This document shows, piece by piece, positions 1 through 7,354 of a DNA stretch of 64,000 nt. The notes beneath the pieces are model-generated. The model searched no databases. It worked only from the letters and a program-made list of their open reading frames with translations, and was not told the DNA's origin. Source of the DNA: Bacteroidota bacterium (GTDB lineage Bacteria; Bacteroidota; Bacteroidia; Bacteroidales; Paludibacteraceae). The translations under genes and the position numbers were made by a program. Position 1 is the stretch's first letter; each line of letters begins with the position of its first letter. The DNA is taken from contig JAUZOL010000002.1 of assembly GCA_030706455.1 (NCBI GenBank), positions 1 through 64,000 on the forward strand, written 5' to 3'.

Positions 1-2
1 AA

Positions 3-71
3 CGCCGTCAGGGTGGTTACCAAGGTGGTGGCAACCGCGGTGGTTACGGTGATCGTTCCAGAAGATATTAA
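3..71 (+). CDS. C-terminal end of a Gly/Arg-rich protein (partial)
   Basis: Only the last 22 codons are in the window; the 5' part lies off the left edge. The readable tail ends GGYQGGGNRGGYGDRSRRY and then TAA. Such Gly/Arg/Tyr-rich (RGG-like) tails are typical in Bacteroidota of small RRM RNA-binding proteins and of DEAD-box RNA helicases, where they give non-specific RNA binding in the cytoplasm. Which of the two this is cannot be told from the tail. A good intrinsic terminator follows 19 nt after the stop, so the gene is probably the end of its transcript and is separate from the peptidase downstream. Confidence 0.6.
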   Translation, partial: RRQGGYQGGGNRGGYGDRSRRY

Positions 72-90
72 TCGTAAGATACCGATATTG

Positions 91-127
91 AAAAATGCCT
101 TTACTTTTAGTAGAGGCATTTTTTTTG
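91..127 (+). terminator. Intrinsic terminator after the Gly/Arg-rich gene
   Basis: AATGCCT at 94-100 pairs with AGGCATT at 114-120, and the flanking A-run and T-run extend the stem. A run of eight T (119-126) follows directly, the classic rho-independent layout. Confidence 0.85.
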
Positions 128-241
128 TGCTATAATCTGCAAGAGATGCCAATTCGATGAACTATTAAGACTAACCGGAGGGCCCGATTTCCAATCGTTT
201 TTTTCGCGAATCTTCATTTCAAAAATTGATCTCAAAACTCA

Positions 242-269
242 TTGATTTAAGCATAAATATGTACTTTTG
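242..269 (+). promoter_or_regulatory. Bacteroides-type promoter of the S9 peptidase
   Basis: TACTTTTG at 262-269 is an exact match to the Bacteroidota -7 consensus TAnnTTTG. A TTG at 242-244 can serve as the -33 element, though the 17-nt spacing is slightly short of the usual 19-21. Transcription would start near 275, about 30 nt before the ATG at 307. An upstream in-frame start at 226 would lie before this promoter, which argues for 307. Confidence 0.6.
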
Positions 270-306
270 CAATCGTTTTTCACCAGTACTAATTATCATT
301 ATCAAT

Positions 307-2382
307 ATGAAGAAACTGATCTCGATTTTCTCCCTGTTGATTTGCGTGGCTGCAATATCAGCATTTGCTCAGAAAAGAGCCTTCACCATCGCCGATTTGT
401 ATAAAATAAAAGGCGTGGAAAGCCCGGTAATTTCGCCCGACGGCAACCGTATTGCCTTTGCCGAAAGAAGCTACGACCTGCCCAAAGGCAAATCGTTTTC
501 CAATGTTTACATAATGAATACCGACGGCTCCAACAAGGTGGCTATTACCACCAACGGAAAAGCCAACGGCCCCTTCTGGAGCAGCGATAATAAGAACCTT
601 TATTACGTCTCTTCCGAAAGCGGCGCCCCGCAGGTCTATCGCTATTCATTTGCTGACTCTAAAGCCGAAAAGCTTACCGATTTTTCGATGGGTATTGGCG
701 GACCGGTTTTGTCGCCCGACAACCAACTGATCGCATTCACTGCCGACGTATATCCCGAATGTGGCGCCGACAGCCGCTCAAACGCCATTGTCGATTCGCT
801 GGCTTCCAACGGACCGACTCAGGCTTATCTGGCAGACCACCTGTTGTTCCGCCACTGGACATCCTACTCGGAAGGAAAATGCTCGCACATCATTATCTAT
901 AATATTGCAAAACAGACATACACAGACCTTACTCCAGGCAACTTTGTCTCCCCAATTTTTATGCTGGGCGGAGGCATCGGGTTTAATTTCTCTCCCGACA
1001 GCAAAGAATTGTGCTTCGTCTCAAATCACACCGATCATCCCGAAGCCAACACCAATGCTGATATGTATTTAATACCGGTAACAGGCGGGCAGGCGGTAAG
1101 CATCACGAAAGACAACACGGCATGGGACGGTTCGCCCATCTATTCGCCCGACGGAAAATACATTGCCTACCGCAAACAGATGGTACCGGGTCACGAATCG
1201 GATCGTTTCCGTCTGGCTCTCTACAATCGTCAGACCGGCACATCAGAAATCATCACCGACGCTTTCGACAACTGGGTGACCGATTTCAAATGGAATGCTG
1301 ACTCTAAATCGATCTATTTTTCGGGCGATGTACAGGGAAATCAACCGATCTACAAAATTGATATTGCATCTAAAAAGATCACTCCTGTTAGCGGCGACAA
1401 AGCTACTTTTGCTTTCGATCTCGACAACAAAGGAAACATTTACTACACCGCCAGTTCTACCGGCAAACCGGTTGCACTCTATCGCCAGAGCCTGGCCAAA
1501 GGCAAAACCACACAGATTACCTTCCTGAACGAAGAGTTGGAAAACACTGTGGATATACGTCCTTCCGACACGCTTTGGGTGGCCGGTGCCGACGGTCGCA
1601 AACTGGAAGTGTTTATTGTGAAACCACATAATTTCGATCCAAACAAGAAATATCCGCTCATCCTTAACGTTCATGGTGGTCCGCAAAGCCAGTGGATGAA
1701 CTCGTTCCGCGGTGACTGGCAGGTGTATCCCGGTGCCGGTTACGTGGTGGCCTACCCCAACCCGCACGGTTCTACCGGTTACGGACAGGAATATACCACT
1801 TCCATTTCGGGCGACTGGGGAGGCAAGCCGTTTGTTGACCTGATGAAGGTAACCGATGCGTTGGCTAACCTGTCTTATGTGGATTCTACCCGCATGGGCG
1901 CCATGGGCTGGTCCTACGGCGGCTACATGATGAACTGGTTTCAGGCACAAACCAAACGCTTCAAATGTCTGGCTTCGATGATGGGATTGTTCGATCTGGA
2001 ATCGATGTGGGGAACAACGGAAGAAGTGTGGTTCCCGAATTTCGACCTGAAAGGTCAGCCCTGGAATTCAACCTTGTACAAGAAGTGGTCGCCCTCGGAA
2101 TACGTAAAGAACTTTGCTACTCCAACCCTGATTATCACCGGCCAGCTCGACTTCCGGGTATCGTACAACCAGAGCCTGCAATATTTCACCACTTTGCAGA
2201 CGCTGAATATTCCGTCGCGCCTCATCATCCTGAAAAATGACGGTCACTGGCCTAACACGGTAAAATCGATGCCGCTCTACTACGACGCGCACCTCGATTG
2301 GTTCCACAAATACCTGGGTGGGGATCCGGCACCGTATGACGTAGACAAACTGGTAAAAAACCAGGTGTTCAACACGAAATAA
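307..2382 (+). CDS. Secreted S9 family prolyl oligopeptidase (DPP-IV/acylaminoacyl-peptidase-like)
   Basis: A 691-residue exported serine peptidase. Residues 1-22 (MKKLISIFSLLICVAAISAF) form a signal peptide. Residues about 30-420 form a WD40-like/TolB-like beta-propeller with repeated SPDG motifs, which in S9 enzymes limits access to short peptides. Residues about 440-690 form the alpha/beta-hydrolase domain. The catalytic triad is visible: Ser536 in GWSYGGYM, Asp615 in GQLDFR and His647 in NDGHWP. The length is normal for the family. It probably cleaves oligopeptides in the periplasm. The start at 307 is chosen over an in-frame start at 226 because of the signal peptide and the promoter at 242-269. 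It stands outside the glycan clusters and may be housekeeping. Exact substrate specificity cannot be read from the sequence. Confidence 0.9.
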   Translation: MKKLISIFSLLICVAAISAFAQKRAFTIADLYKIKGVESPVISPDGNRIAFAERSYDLPKGKSFSNVYIMNTDGSNKVAITTNGKANGPFWSSDNKNLYYVSSESGAPQVYRYSFADSKAEKLTDFSMGIGGPVLSPDNQLIAFTADVYPECGADSRSNAIVDSLASNGPTQAYLADHLLFRHWTSYSEGKCSHIIIYNIAKQTYTDLTPGNFVSPIFMLGGGIGFNFSPDSKELCFVSNHTDHPEANTNADMYLIPVTGGQAVSITKDNTAWDGSPIYSPDGKYIAYRKQMVPGHESDRFRLALYNRQTGTSEIITDAFDNWVTDFKWNADSKSIYFSGDVQGNQPIYKIDIASKKITPVSGDKATFAFDLDNKGNIYYTASSTGKPVALYRQSLAKGKTTQITFLNEELENTVDIRPSDTLWVAGADGRKLEVFIVKPHNFDPNKKYPLILNVHGGPQSQWMNSFRGDWQVYPGAGYVVAYPNPHGSTGYGQEYTTSISGDWGGKPFVDLMKVTDALANLSYVDSTRMGAMGWSYGGYMMNWFQAQTKRFKCLASMMGLFDLESMWGTTEEVWFPNFDLKGQPWNSTLYKKWSPSEYVKNFATPTLIITGQLDFRVSYNQSLQYFTTLQTLNIPSRLIILKNDGHWPNTVKSMPLYYDAHLDWFHKYLGGDPAPYDVDKLVKNQVFNTK

Positions 2383-2406
2383 ATTGATTCGCAATTGAAT
2401 GGTACC

Positions 2407-2434
2407 GTAGAGACGCACGGCTGTGCGTCTCTAC
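2407..2434. repeat. Perfect 12-bp palindrome (REP-like element)
   Basis: GTAGAGACGCAC at 2407-2418 and its exact reverse complement at 2423-2434 enclose a 4-nt loop. No T-run follows. It lies between the peptidase stop and the ATG of the next gene. GTAGAGACGC-type palindromes recur in Bacteroidota intergenic DNA as REP-like elements (from memory). Only this copy is seen in the window. Confidence 0.7.
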
Positions 2435-2451
2435 AATTTCCGCCTATCCAA

Positions 2452-3501
2452 ATGAACGCACCACAATCCGCCAACAAAACTCTCTGGTACGACAACCTGC
2501 GGGTGATTGCCACCATAGGGGTGATCGGCATCCACGTTTCGTCGGATTACCAGCCATCGTCGGGTTCCATCTCTGAGTACAATTTCTGGATTGGAAATAT
2601 CTTCGACAGCCTGTCGCGCTTCAGTGTACCAGTCTTCGTGATGTTGTCGGGCGCATTGTTGTTATCCAAAGAATACCCCATCGGCGTTTTCCTCAAAAAA
2701 AGGCTGATGCGGCTGGTGATTCCGTTCCTCTTCTGGAGTTGCATCTACATCGCCAAATCGCTTTGGGATATGCACGACGAAGGTGTTCAACTGACGCCCT
2801 ACTCCATTGCACGCGAAATTTTCGTGCAGTTCCGCGACGGAAGTTCGCTTCACTTCTGGTATATCTACATGATTGTCGGAGTCTACCTTTTCATCCCCAT
2901 CATCGGGAAATGGGTACGCAACAGCACAGAGAAGGAACAACACTACTTTCTTGGTATTTGGACATTCACTATCGTCTTCGGACAACCGATACTTGAAAAA
3001 CTGAAACCAGATATCGAGTTGAGTTATTTCAGCGGATTTCTTGGCTATCTGGTACTGGGCTATTACCTGAACAACAAAACATTCAAAAGCAGGAAGCAAC
3101 AAAACATATTAGCTCTCAGTTTTCTGTTTGCAGGGTTGCTATCGACCATCGCCGGCACCTACCTTATTCTGCGGTTCAAGCATGAATATGCCTCCACCTT
3201 TTACGAATGTCTTTCGCCCAATATTCTGCTCTATTCCATGGGAATGTTCCTGCTGGTGAAAGACAAAGACATCCGTTTCCGTCCGCTGGTGAAGGTTCGC
3301 AATTTTATTTGCCGCTACAGTTACGGCATCTTTCTGGTGCACGTGCTTATCTTCTTCCAACTCGGAGATTACGGCATCAACTGGCAACTTGTCAACCCGA
3401 TCGTCGGCATTCCGGTTACTATTCTGGTGTGCCTCATTATCTCCTCTGCCATTATTTTCGTAGTAAATAAGTTACCTTTCGGAAAATATATTTCGGGGTA
3501 A
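2452..3501 (+). CDS. Acyltransferase 3 family integral membrane protein
   Basis: A 349-residue, very hydrophobic protein with about ten predicted membrane segments. The start is WYDNLRVIATIGVIGIHVSS, which matches the first helix of acyltransferase-3 (OatA/NodX-type) proteins, including the conserved Arg and the His of the IHV motif that is essential in this family. Members move acetyl or other acyl groups across the inner membrane onto sugars of surface polysaccharides or peptidoglycan. The start at 2452 is preferred because the 19 extra codons before it (from an in-frame start at 2395) would run through the palindrome at 2407-2434 and look non-coding. It lies 69 nt after the peptidase stop and may be co-transcribed with it. 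The acceptor is unknown. Confidence 0.82.
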   Translation: MNAPQSANKTLWYDNLRVIATIGVIGIHVSSDYQPSSGSISEYNFWIGNIFDSLSRFSVPVFVMLSGALLLSKEYPIGVFLKKRLMRLVIPFLFWSCIYIAKSLWDMHDEGVQLTPYSIAREIFVQFRDGSSLHFWYIYMIVGVYLFIPIIGKWVRNSTEKEQHYFLGIWTFTIVFGQPILEKLKPDIELSYFSGFLGYLVLGYYLNNKTFKSRKQQNILALSFLFAGLLSTIAGTYLILRFKHEYASTFYECLSPNILLYSMGMFLLVKDKDIRFRPLVKVRNFICRYSYGIFLVHVLIFFQLGDYGINWQLVNPIVGIPVTILVCLIISSAIIFVVNKLPFGKYISG

Positions 3502-3540
3502 CTTTATTTTGTGATCACCGATATAAAACCACTTTGTGCC

Positions 3541-3604
3541 GTGCCTATGGCACTCTATTCCGATTCACACGTCACTTTCTATAAGCCTTTCGTCCCTCTG
3601 GGAC
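3541..3604. repeat. Pair of small palindromes in a degenerate intergenic repeat
   Basis: GTGCCTATGGCAC (3541-3553) and GTCCCTCTGGGAC (3592-3604) are perfect 5-bp stems with 3-nt loops, 38 bp apart. Paired short palindromes of this kind (GTGCC..GGCAC with GTCCC..GGGAC) are seen in non-coding repeats of other Bacteroidota genomes. No open frame of note covers them. Confidence 0.45.
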
Positions 3605-3693
3605 TTAAATACTGTAAGCATGACAGTTTATTGAAATCGATAAAAGAATAACGAATAAAAGTTCCGCAGACGACGCTGAAAAAAAAATTCCAC

Positions 3694-3749
3694 CTCTTTA
3701 AACAACAAAGCCGCAGGTAATTTCACTTGCGGCTTTGTTGTTTAAAGAG
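3694..3749 (-). terminator. Strong terminator at the 3' end of the glycan locus
   Basis: A perfect 22-bp inverted repeat pairs 3694-3715 with 3728-3749 across a 12-nt loop. It starts 7 nt after the GH20 stop. Read on the - strand, it is followed after five bases by a run of nine T (complement of the A-run at 3680-3688). It ends the - strand locus and may also stop readthrough from the + strand acyltransferase. Confidence 0.85.
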
Positions 3750-3756
3750 AACCCGA

Positions 3757-6027
3757 TTAATAGTAAACCGGAGTCGGATTTTCGCGGTTGGTATTATCCA
3801 CCGGGCGAACCGTCGGACGAGCATCCACCCATTCGGAAACCACTCCGCCAAGCGTTCTGTTGAGCAGCACCACCTTGATAGGATAATAGCTTGCTGTAAG
3901 TGGAACGGTAACATCTGTCTTCGCATTTTTCTTCATGCCCGGATTTGCGATCAACAACTTGTCGCCCAAGAAGAACTGATCGCCAAGGCAATGCAGGATA
4001 TACGATCCGTCTTTCTCAACATAGATGTAACCCTCGAAAATAGCAGCGCCACCGGCTTGTTCTTTTTTCTTCATTTTGTAGAAAAAATCATTCAGGGTAG
4101 TCACTACGGTATCTTTCCAGTTTGTAACCGAAGCCAATTGATTTACAGACGTAAAGTCGCCGTCCTTCACATAGTGCATTTTCATACCTTTCTGCAAACC
4201 TTCCACTTTTTCCACGCCTCTATAGGGTTCAACCTTGGTTAGTTGGATAGTACGCACCGGACTCAGTTTGCCTTGAGGCAATACACTTCTGAGTTTTACG
4301 ACAGAAGATTTATCGACAGTGATCGGTTGCGAATAAACAGTCGATGATGCGGTAGGTTCGGAGCCATCAAGCGTATAAACCATTTTCACCGGACGATTAC
4401 TGGTGAACGGCAGAGTTACTTTATCCGCAAACTGAATGTAGTTCATATTACCTTCAGGCATCGGAATGTAATAGTTGATGTTATGATAGTCCCAACGCAC
4501 CTGTTGGTCGTCGATGCGTTTGATAAAGTCATCCAAATTTTTGTTGGATTTCTGCGTCCATCCAACTTCTGCTATAGCCGGCACCTTCGGAAACAACTGA
4601 AACTCAACCTGAGAAGGCTCGTACATGTACTCCTGCCAGAGATTTCCCTGCAAGCCCAACACGTGATGCGCTTTATCAGCAGCAATAGCTTTGGGAATCG
4701 GATCGTAACCGTAAACATTTTGCAAAGTAGAAAAGCCACCAATCTTTAACTGTTCGCACAGCAAATCGCCCTGATAATGGTCGAGATAAACATACCCAGT
4801 AGGAGTCATCACCACATCATGACCGGCATTGGCAGCGTCAATACCGCCCTGCTCGCCTCTCCACGACATAATCATTGCACTTGGAGCTACACCACCTTCG
4901 AGAATTTCATCCCAGCCAAACATGCGTTTACCTTTAGTGGCAAGGTATTGTTCCATCTTCTTGGTAAAATAGCTCTGCAGTTCCATCTCGTTTTTCAAAC
5001 CCTCTTTCTTCATCAAGGCCTGACATTTTGGGCACTCATGCCAACGCACTTTCGGACACTCATCGCCACCAATATGTACGATTTTTGAAGGAAACAAAGC
5101 ACACACCTCATCAAGGATGTTATAAAAGAAAGTATATGTATTTTCGTTTCCGGCACAGAACACATCATCTTCCACGCCCCAAATGGTACGGGGTTTGAAA
5201 GGACCGCCGGTGCAGGAGAGCTCCGGATAGGCAGCAAGAGCTGCAAGGGCGTGACCCGGCATTTCAATTTCAGGAATTATCTCGATATTGCGAGCAGCAG
5301 CATATTTGATTACGTCCTTGATCTGTTCCTGTGTGTAGAATCCTCCATAAGGTTTACCATCGTCAACACGGTTGGAACCGATCTCGGTCAGCTTCGGATA
5401 ACGTTTGATTTCGATGCGCCATGCCTGATCTTCAGTGAAGTGCCAGTGAAACTTATTGATCTTATACATGGCAAACATATCGAGCAGCTTCTTGATTTCG
5501 TCGATCGTACTGAAGTGACGGCAGCAATCGAGCAATACGCCGCGATACGAGAAACGTGGCACATCGGTGATTGAAACACAAGGCACTTTCCAGGCGGCAG
5601 CAACCTTATTCTTACTCTCGATCTGAGGAGGCAGGAGTTGCAGCAACGATTGAGCACCGTAATATAACCCGTTTTGAGTAGCGCCCTCAATACTGATTTT
5701 ATTCTTTTCCACCACCAAACGATAGCCTTCCTGCCCCAGTTCGCTGTTTTTTACCAAAGCGAATACGATGGCAGCCTTTTGTCCGGCCTTACTGTTTTGC
5801 AACGTGATACCGGCAGCAGAAGCCAGTTTTTTTACCAGCAGGTTTTTCCCTCTGCAATCGGAAGGAGCCTGTATCGTCATCCCGCTTTTAAAAACGAAGT
5901 CACCGTCATTCACGGTAATCTGATTTGGTTTCGGGATAATGGCAATGTTAGATTCTCCCGCCATACAAAGAGTTGAAAAAAATAGCACACTGATTATCAA
6001 CCCCAGCAATTTCAAGTTTTTCATCAT
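3757..6027 (-). CDS. GH20 beta-N-acetylhexosaminidase
   Basis: A 756-residue exported exo-hexosaminidase, expected to remove terminal beta-GlcNAc (or GalNAc) by the substrate-assisted GH20 mechanism. After the signal peptide (about 1-24) come the GH20b domain (about 30-150), the catalytic TIM barrel (about 153-500), a chitobiase-type C-terminal Ig-like domain (about 535-605) and a PA14-like lectin domain (about 615-745). The catalytic Asp322-Glu323 pair is seen in HIGGDECPK. The ATG at 6027 is used; a TTG two codons upstream is less likely. It is the last gene of the locus, next to the ROK regulator, a pairing common for GlcNAc use. In N-glycan breakdown it would trim antennary GlcNAc and the GlcNAc exposed after mannose removal. 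Confidence 0.93.
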   Translation of the reverse strand: MMKNLKLLGLIISVLFFSTLCMAGESNIAIIPKPNQITVNDGDFVFKSGMTIQAPSDCRGKNLLVKKLASAAGITLQNSKAGQKAAIVFALVKNSELGQEGYRLVVEKNKISIEGATQNGLYYGAQSLLQLLPPQIESKNKVAAAWKVPCVSITDVPRFSYRGVLLDCCRHFSTIDEIKKLLDMFAMYKINKFHWHFTEDQAWRIEIKRYPKLTEIGSNRVDDGKPYGGFYTQEQIKDVIKYAAARNIEIIPEIEMPGHALAALAAYPELSCTGGPFKPRTIWGVEDDVFCAGNENTYTFFYNILDEVCALFPSKIVHIGGDECPKVRWHECPKCQALMKKEGLKNEMELQSYFTKKMEQYLATKGKRMFGWDEILEGGVAPSAMIMSWRGEQGGIDAANAGHDVVMTPTGYVYLDHYQGDLLCEQLKIGGFSTLQNVYGYDPIPKAIAADKAHHVLGLQGNLWQEYMYEPSQVEFQLFPKVPAIAEVGWTQKSNKNLDDFIKRIDDQQVRWDYHNINYYIPMPEGNMNYIQFADKVTLPFTSNRPVKMVYTLDGSEPTASSTVYSQPITVDKSSVVKLRSVLPQGKLSPVRTIQLTKVEPYRGVEKVEGLQKGMKMHYVKDGDFTSVNQLASVTNWKDTVVTTLNDFFYKMKKKEQAGGAAIFEGYIYVEKDGSYILHCLGDQFFLGDKLLIANPGMKKNAKTDVTVPLTASYYPIKVVLLNRTLGGVVSEWVDARPTVRPVDNTNRENPTPVYY

Positions 6028-6065
6028 CAACAATTTAATCAGGTTATATAGTTATAAAATTCAAA

Positions 6066-6079
6066 GTTTCAGGTTTCAG
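6066..6079. repeat. Tandem heptamer upstream of GH20
   Basis: GTTTCAG occurs twice in perfect tandem, 39 nt before the GH20 start. It belongs to a group of 7/14-bp phased repeats found before several starts in this window. Confidence 0.6.
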
Positions 6080-6097
6080 GCTTGAGGCATAATGCTT

Positions 6098-7300
6098 CTA
6101 TATATGATTCAGCATTTTGCTGCGAGCCAGCATGCAGGCTCCCATTACGCCCACGTCATCGCCAAGTTTGGTAAGCCGCACTACGGTATCTTTATTCACC
6201 AAATTGAGCGAATATTTCCGAATGGCTGCCCGAAGAGGTAACAGCAGGTAATCGCCCACCATAGAGAGCCCGCCTCCAATCACCACCAGTTCAGGGTTGA
6301 AGATATTGATCAGGCCGGCAATGTGTTTGCCCAGCGTTGAAGCCACGTATTCCACCATTTCTATGGCCAGCACGTCGTCGTGAAGAGTGGCTGCCACAAT
6401 ATCTTCCATGGTAACCGTATTTTGCTTATATTTAGCTTCCAGACTCGTCGTACTGCCGTTTTCGATCTTCTCCTTTATCATCCGGTAGATAGCCTGACCC
6501 GAAGCTTCGGTTTCAAGACATCCTTTTTTCCCACAATGGCAAAGAACCTCGTTATCGGCCGCATGGAAGTGTCCGAATTCTCCGGAAAAACCCGAGCGTC
6601 CGTAATAAAGTTGGCCGTTCAGAATCATACCCAACCCAAGACCCCAGCTGACATTGACGAACAGAAGATTTTTTTCACCGTTGGTTGCGCACATATACTC
6701 GCCATAGGCCATCGCCCGTGAGTCGTTGTCGACGCTTACCGGACAACCGATGCGTTCTTCTATTTTTTGAGACATCGGCGTTTCGTCGAAATAGAAAAAG
6801 CTGTAGCTATAGCCCGACTCTGAATTGACACGACCCGAAATATTGATTGCCACATTTTTAATCTTTTCTTTCGGCAATCCTACTTTTGAGATAAAGGTCT
6901 GGATAATAACACAAAGCTGATCGAGACTTGCCGGTGTGTTTTCGAGCAAAAAAGGAATATCGTGCTTCACTTTGATAACCTCTCCCTTGAAATTTGTCAG
7001 TGCCACATTCACCCGAAAACGACGGATATCCACTCCCACAAAATAGCAGGCTTCAGGATTCAGTCCGTAAACACTCGGACGACGTCCTCCATTGGTCTCC
7101 TGTTTCCCGGAGTCCACCACGAAACCCTCGTCCTGCAATTCACCCAACAATTTGGTAATGGTAGGCACACTCATATCCATCTCTTTTGCGATTTCAGCAA
7201 TAGGAAGATCACCCTGATCGATAAAGGTGTTTATGATCGCCTTCTTGTTAAGCGCATTTTTGCTGGATGATTCCAGGTCTGTCAGAAAACTTTTTGACAT
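6098..7300 (-). CDS. ROK family transcriptional regulator (NagC-like)
   Basis: A 400-residue cytoplasmic protein. Residues about 15-70 form a winged helix-turn-helix (LPIAEIAKEMDMSVPTITK), and residues about 85-395 form a ROK sugar-kinase-like domain. The ROK zinc site is complete: HFHAADNEVLCHCGKKGCLE carries the His and three Cys. The DNA-binding domain marks it as a regulator rather than a sugar kinase, like NagC, Mlc and XylR. It sits between GH3 and GH20, so a GlcNAc- or mannose-derived sugar is the likely effector and this locus the likely target. A TAnnTTTG box at 7327-7334, inside the 54-bp gap to GH3, suggests it can be transcribed on its own. Confidence 0.9.
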   Translation of the reverse strand: MSKSFLTDLESSSKNALNKKAIINTFIDQGDLPIAEIAKEMDMSVPTITKLLGELQDEGFVVDSGKQETNGGRRPSVYGLNPEACYFVGVDIRRFRVNVALTNFKGEVIKVKHDIPFLLENTPASLDQLCVIIQTFISKVGLPKEKIKNVAINISGRVNSESGYSYSFFYFDETPMSQKIEERIGCPVSVDNDSRAMAYGEYMCATNGEKNLLFVNVSWGLGLGMILNGQLYYGRSGFSGEFGHFHAADNEVLCHCGKKGCLETEASGQAIYRMIKEKIENGSTTSLEAKYKQNTVTMEDIVAATLHDDVLAIEMVEYVASTLGKHIAGLINIFNPELVVIGGGLSMVGDYLLLPLRAAIRKYSLNLVNKDTVVRLTKLGDDVGVMGACMLARSKMLNHI

Positions 7301-7326
7301 AGTATTCTATTTCGAATTTAAGATTT

Positions 7327-7334
7327 CAAAATTA
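7327..7334 (-). promoter_or_regulatory. Candidate -7 box for the ROK regulator
   Basis: On the - strand the sequence is TAATTTTG, an exact TAnnTTTG match, 27 nt before the ATG. No good -33 TTTG is found at the usual spacing. It overlaps a 14-bp-phased imperfect repeat (7309-7334). Confidence 0.4.
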
Positions 7335-7354
7335 GAGATAATGAGGCAATTATC

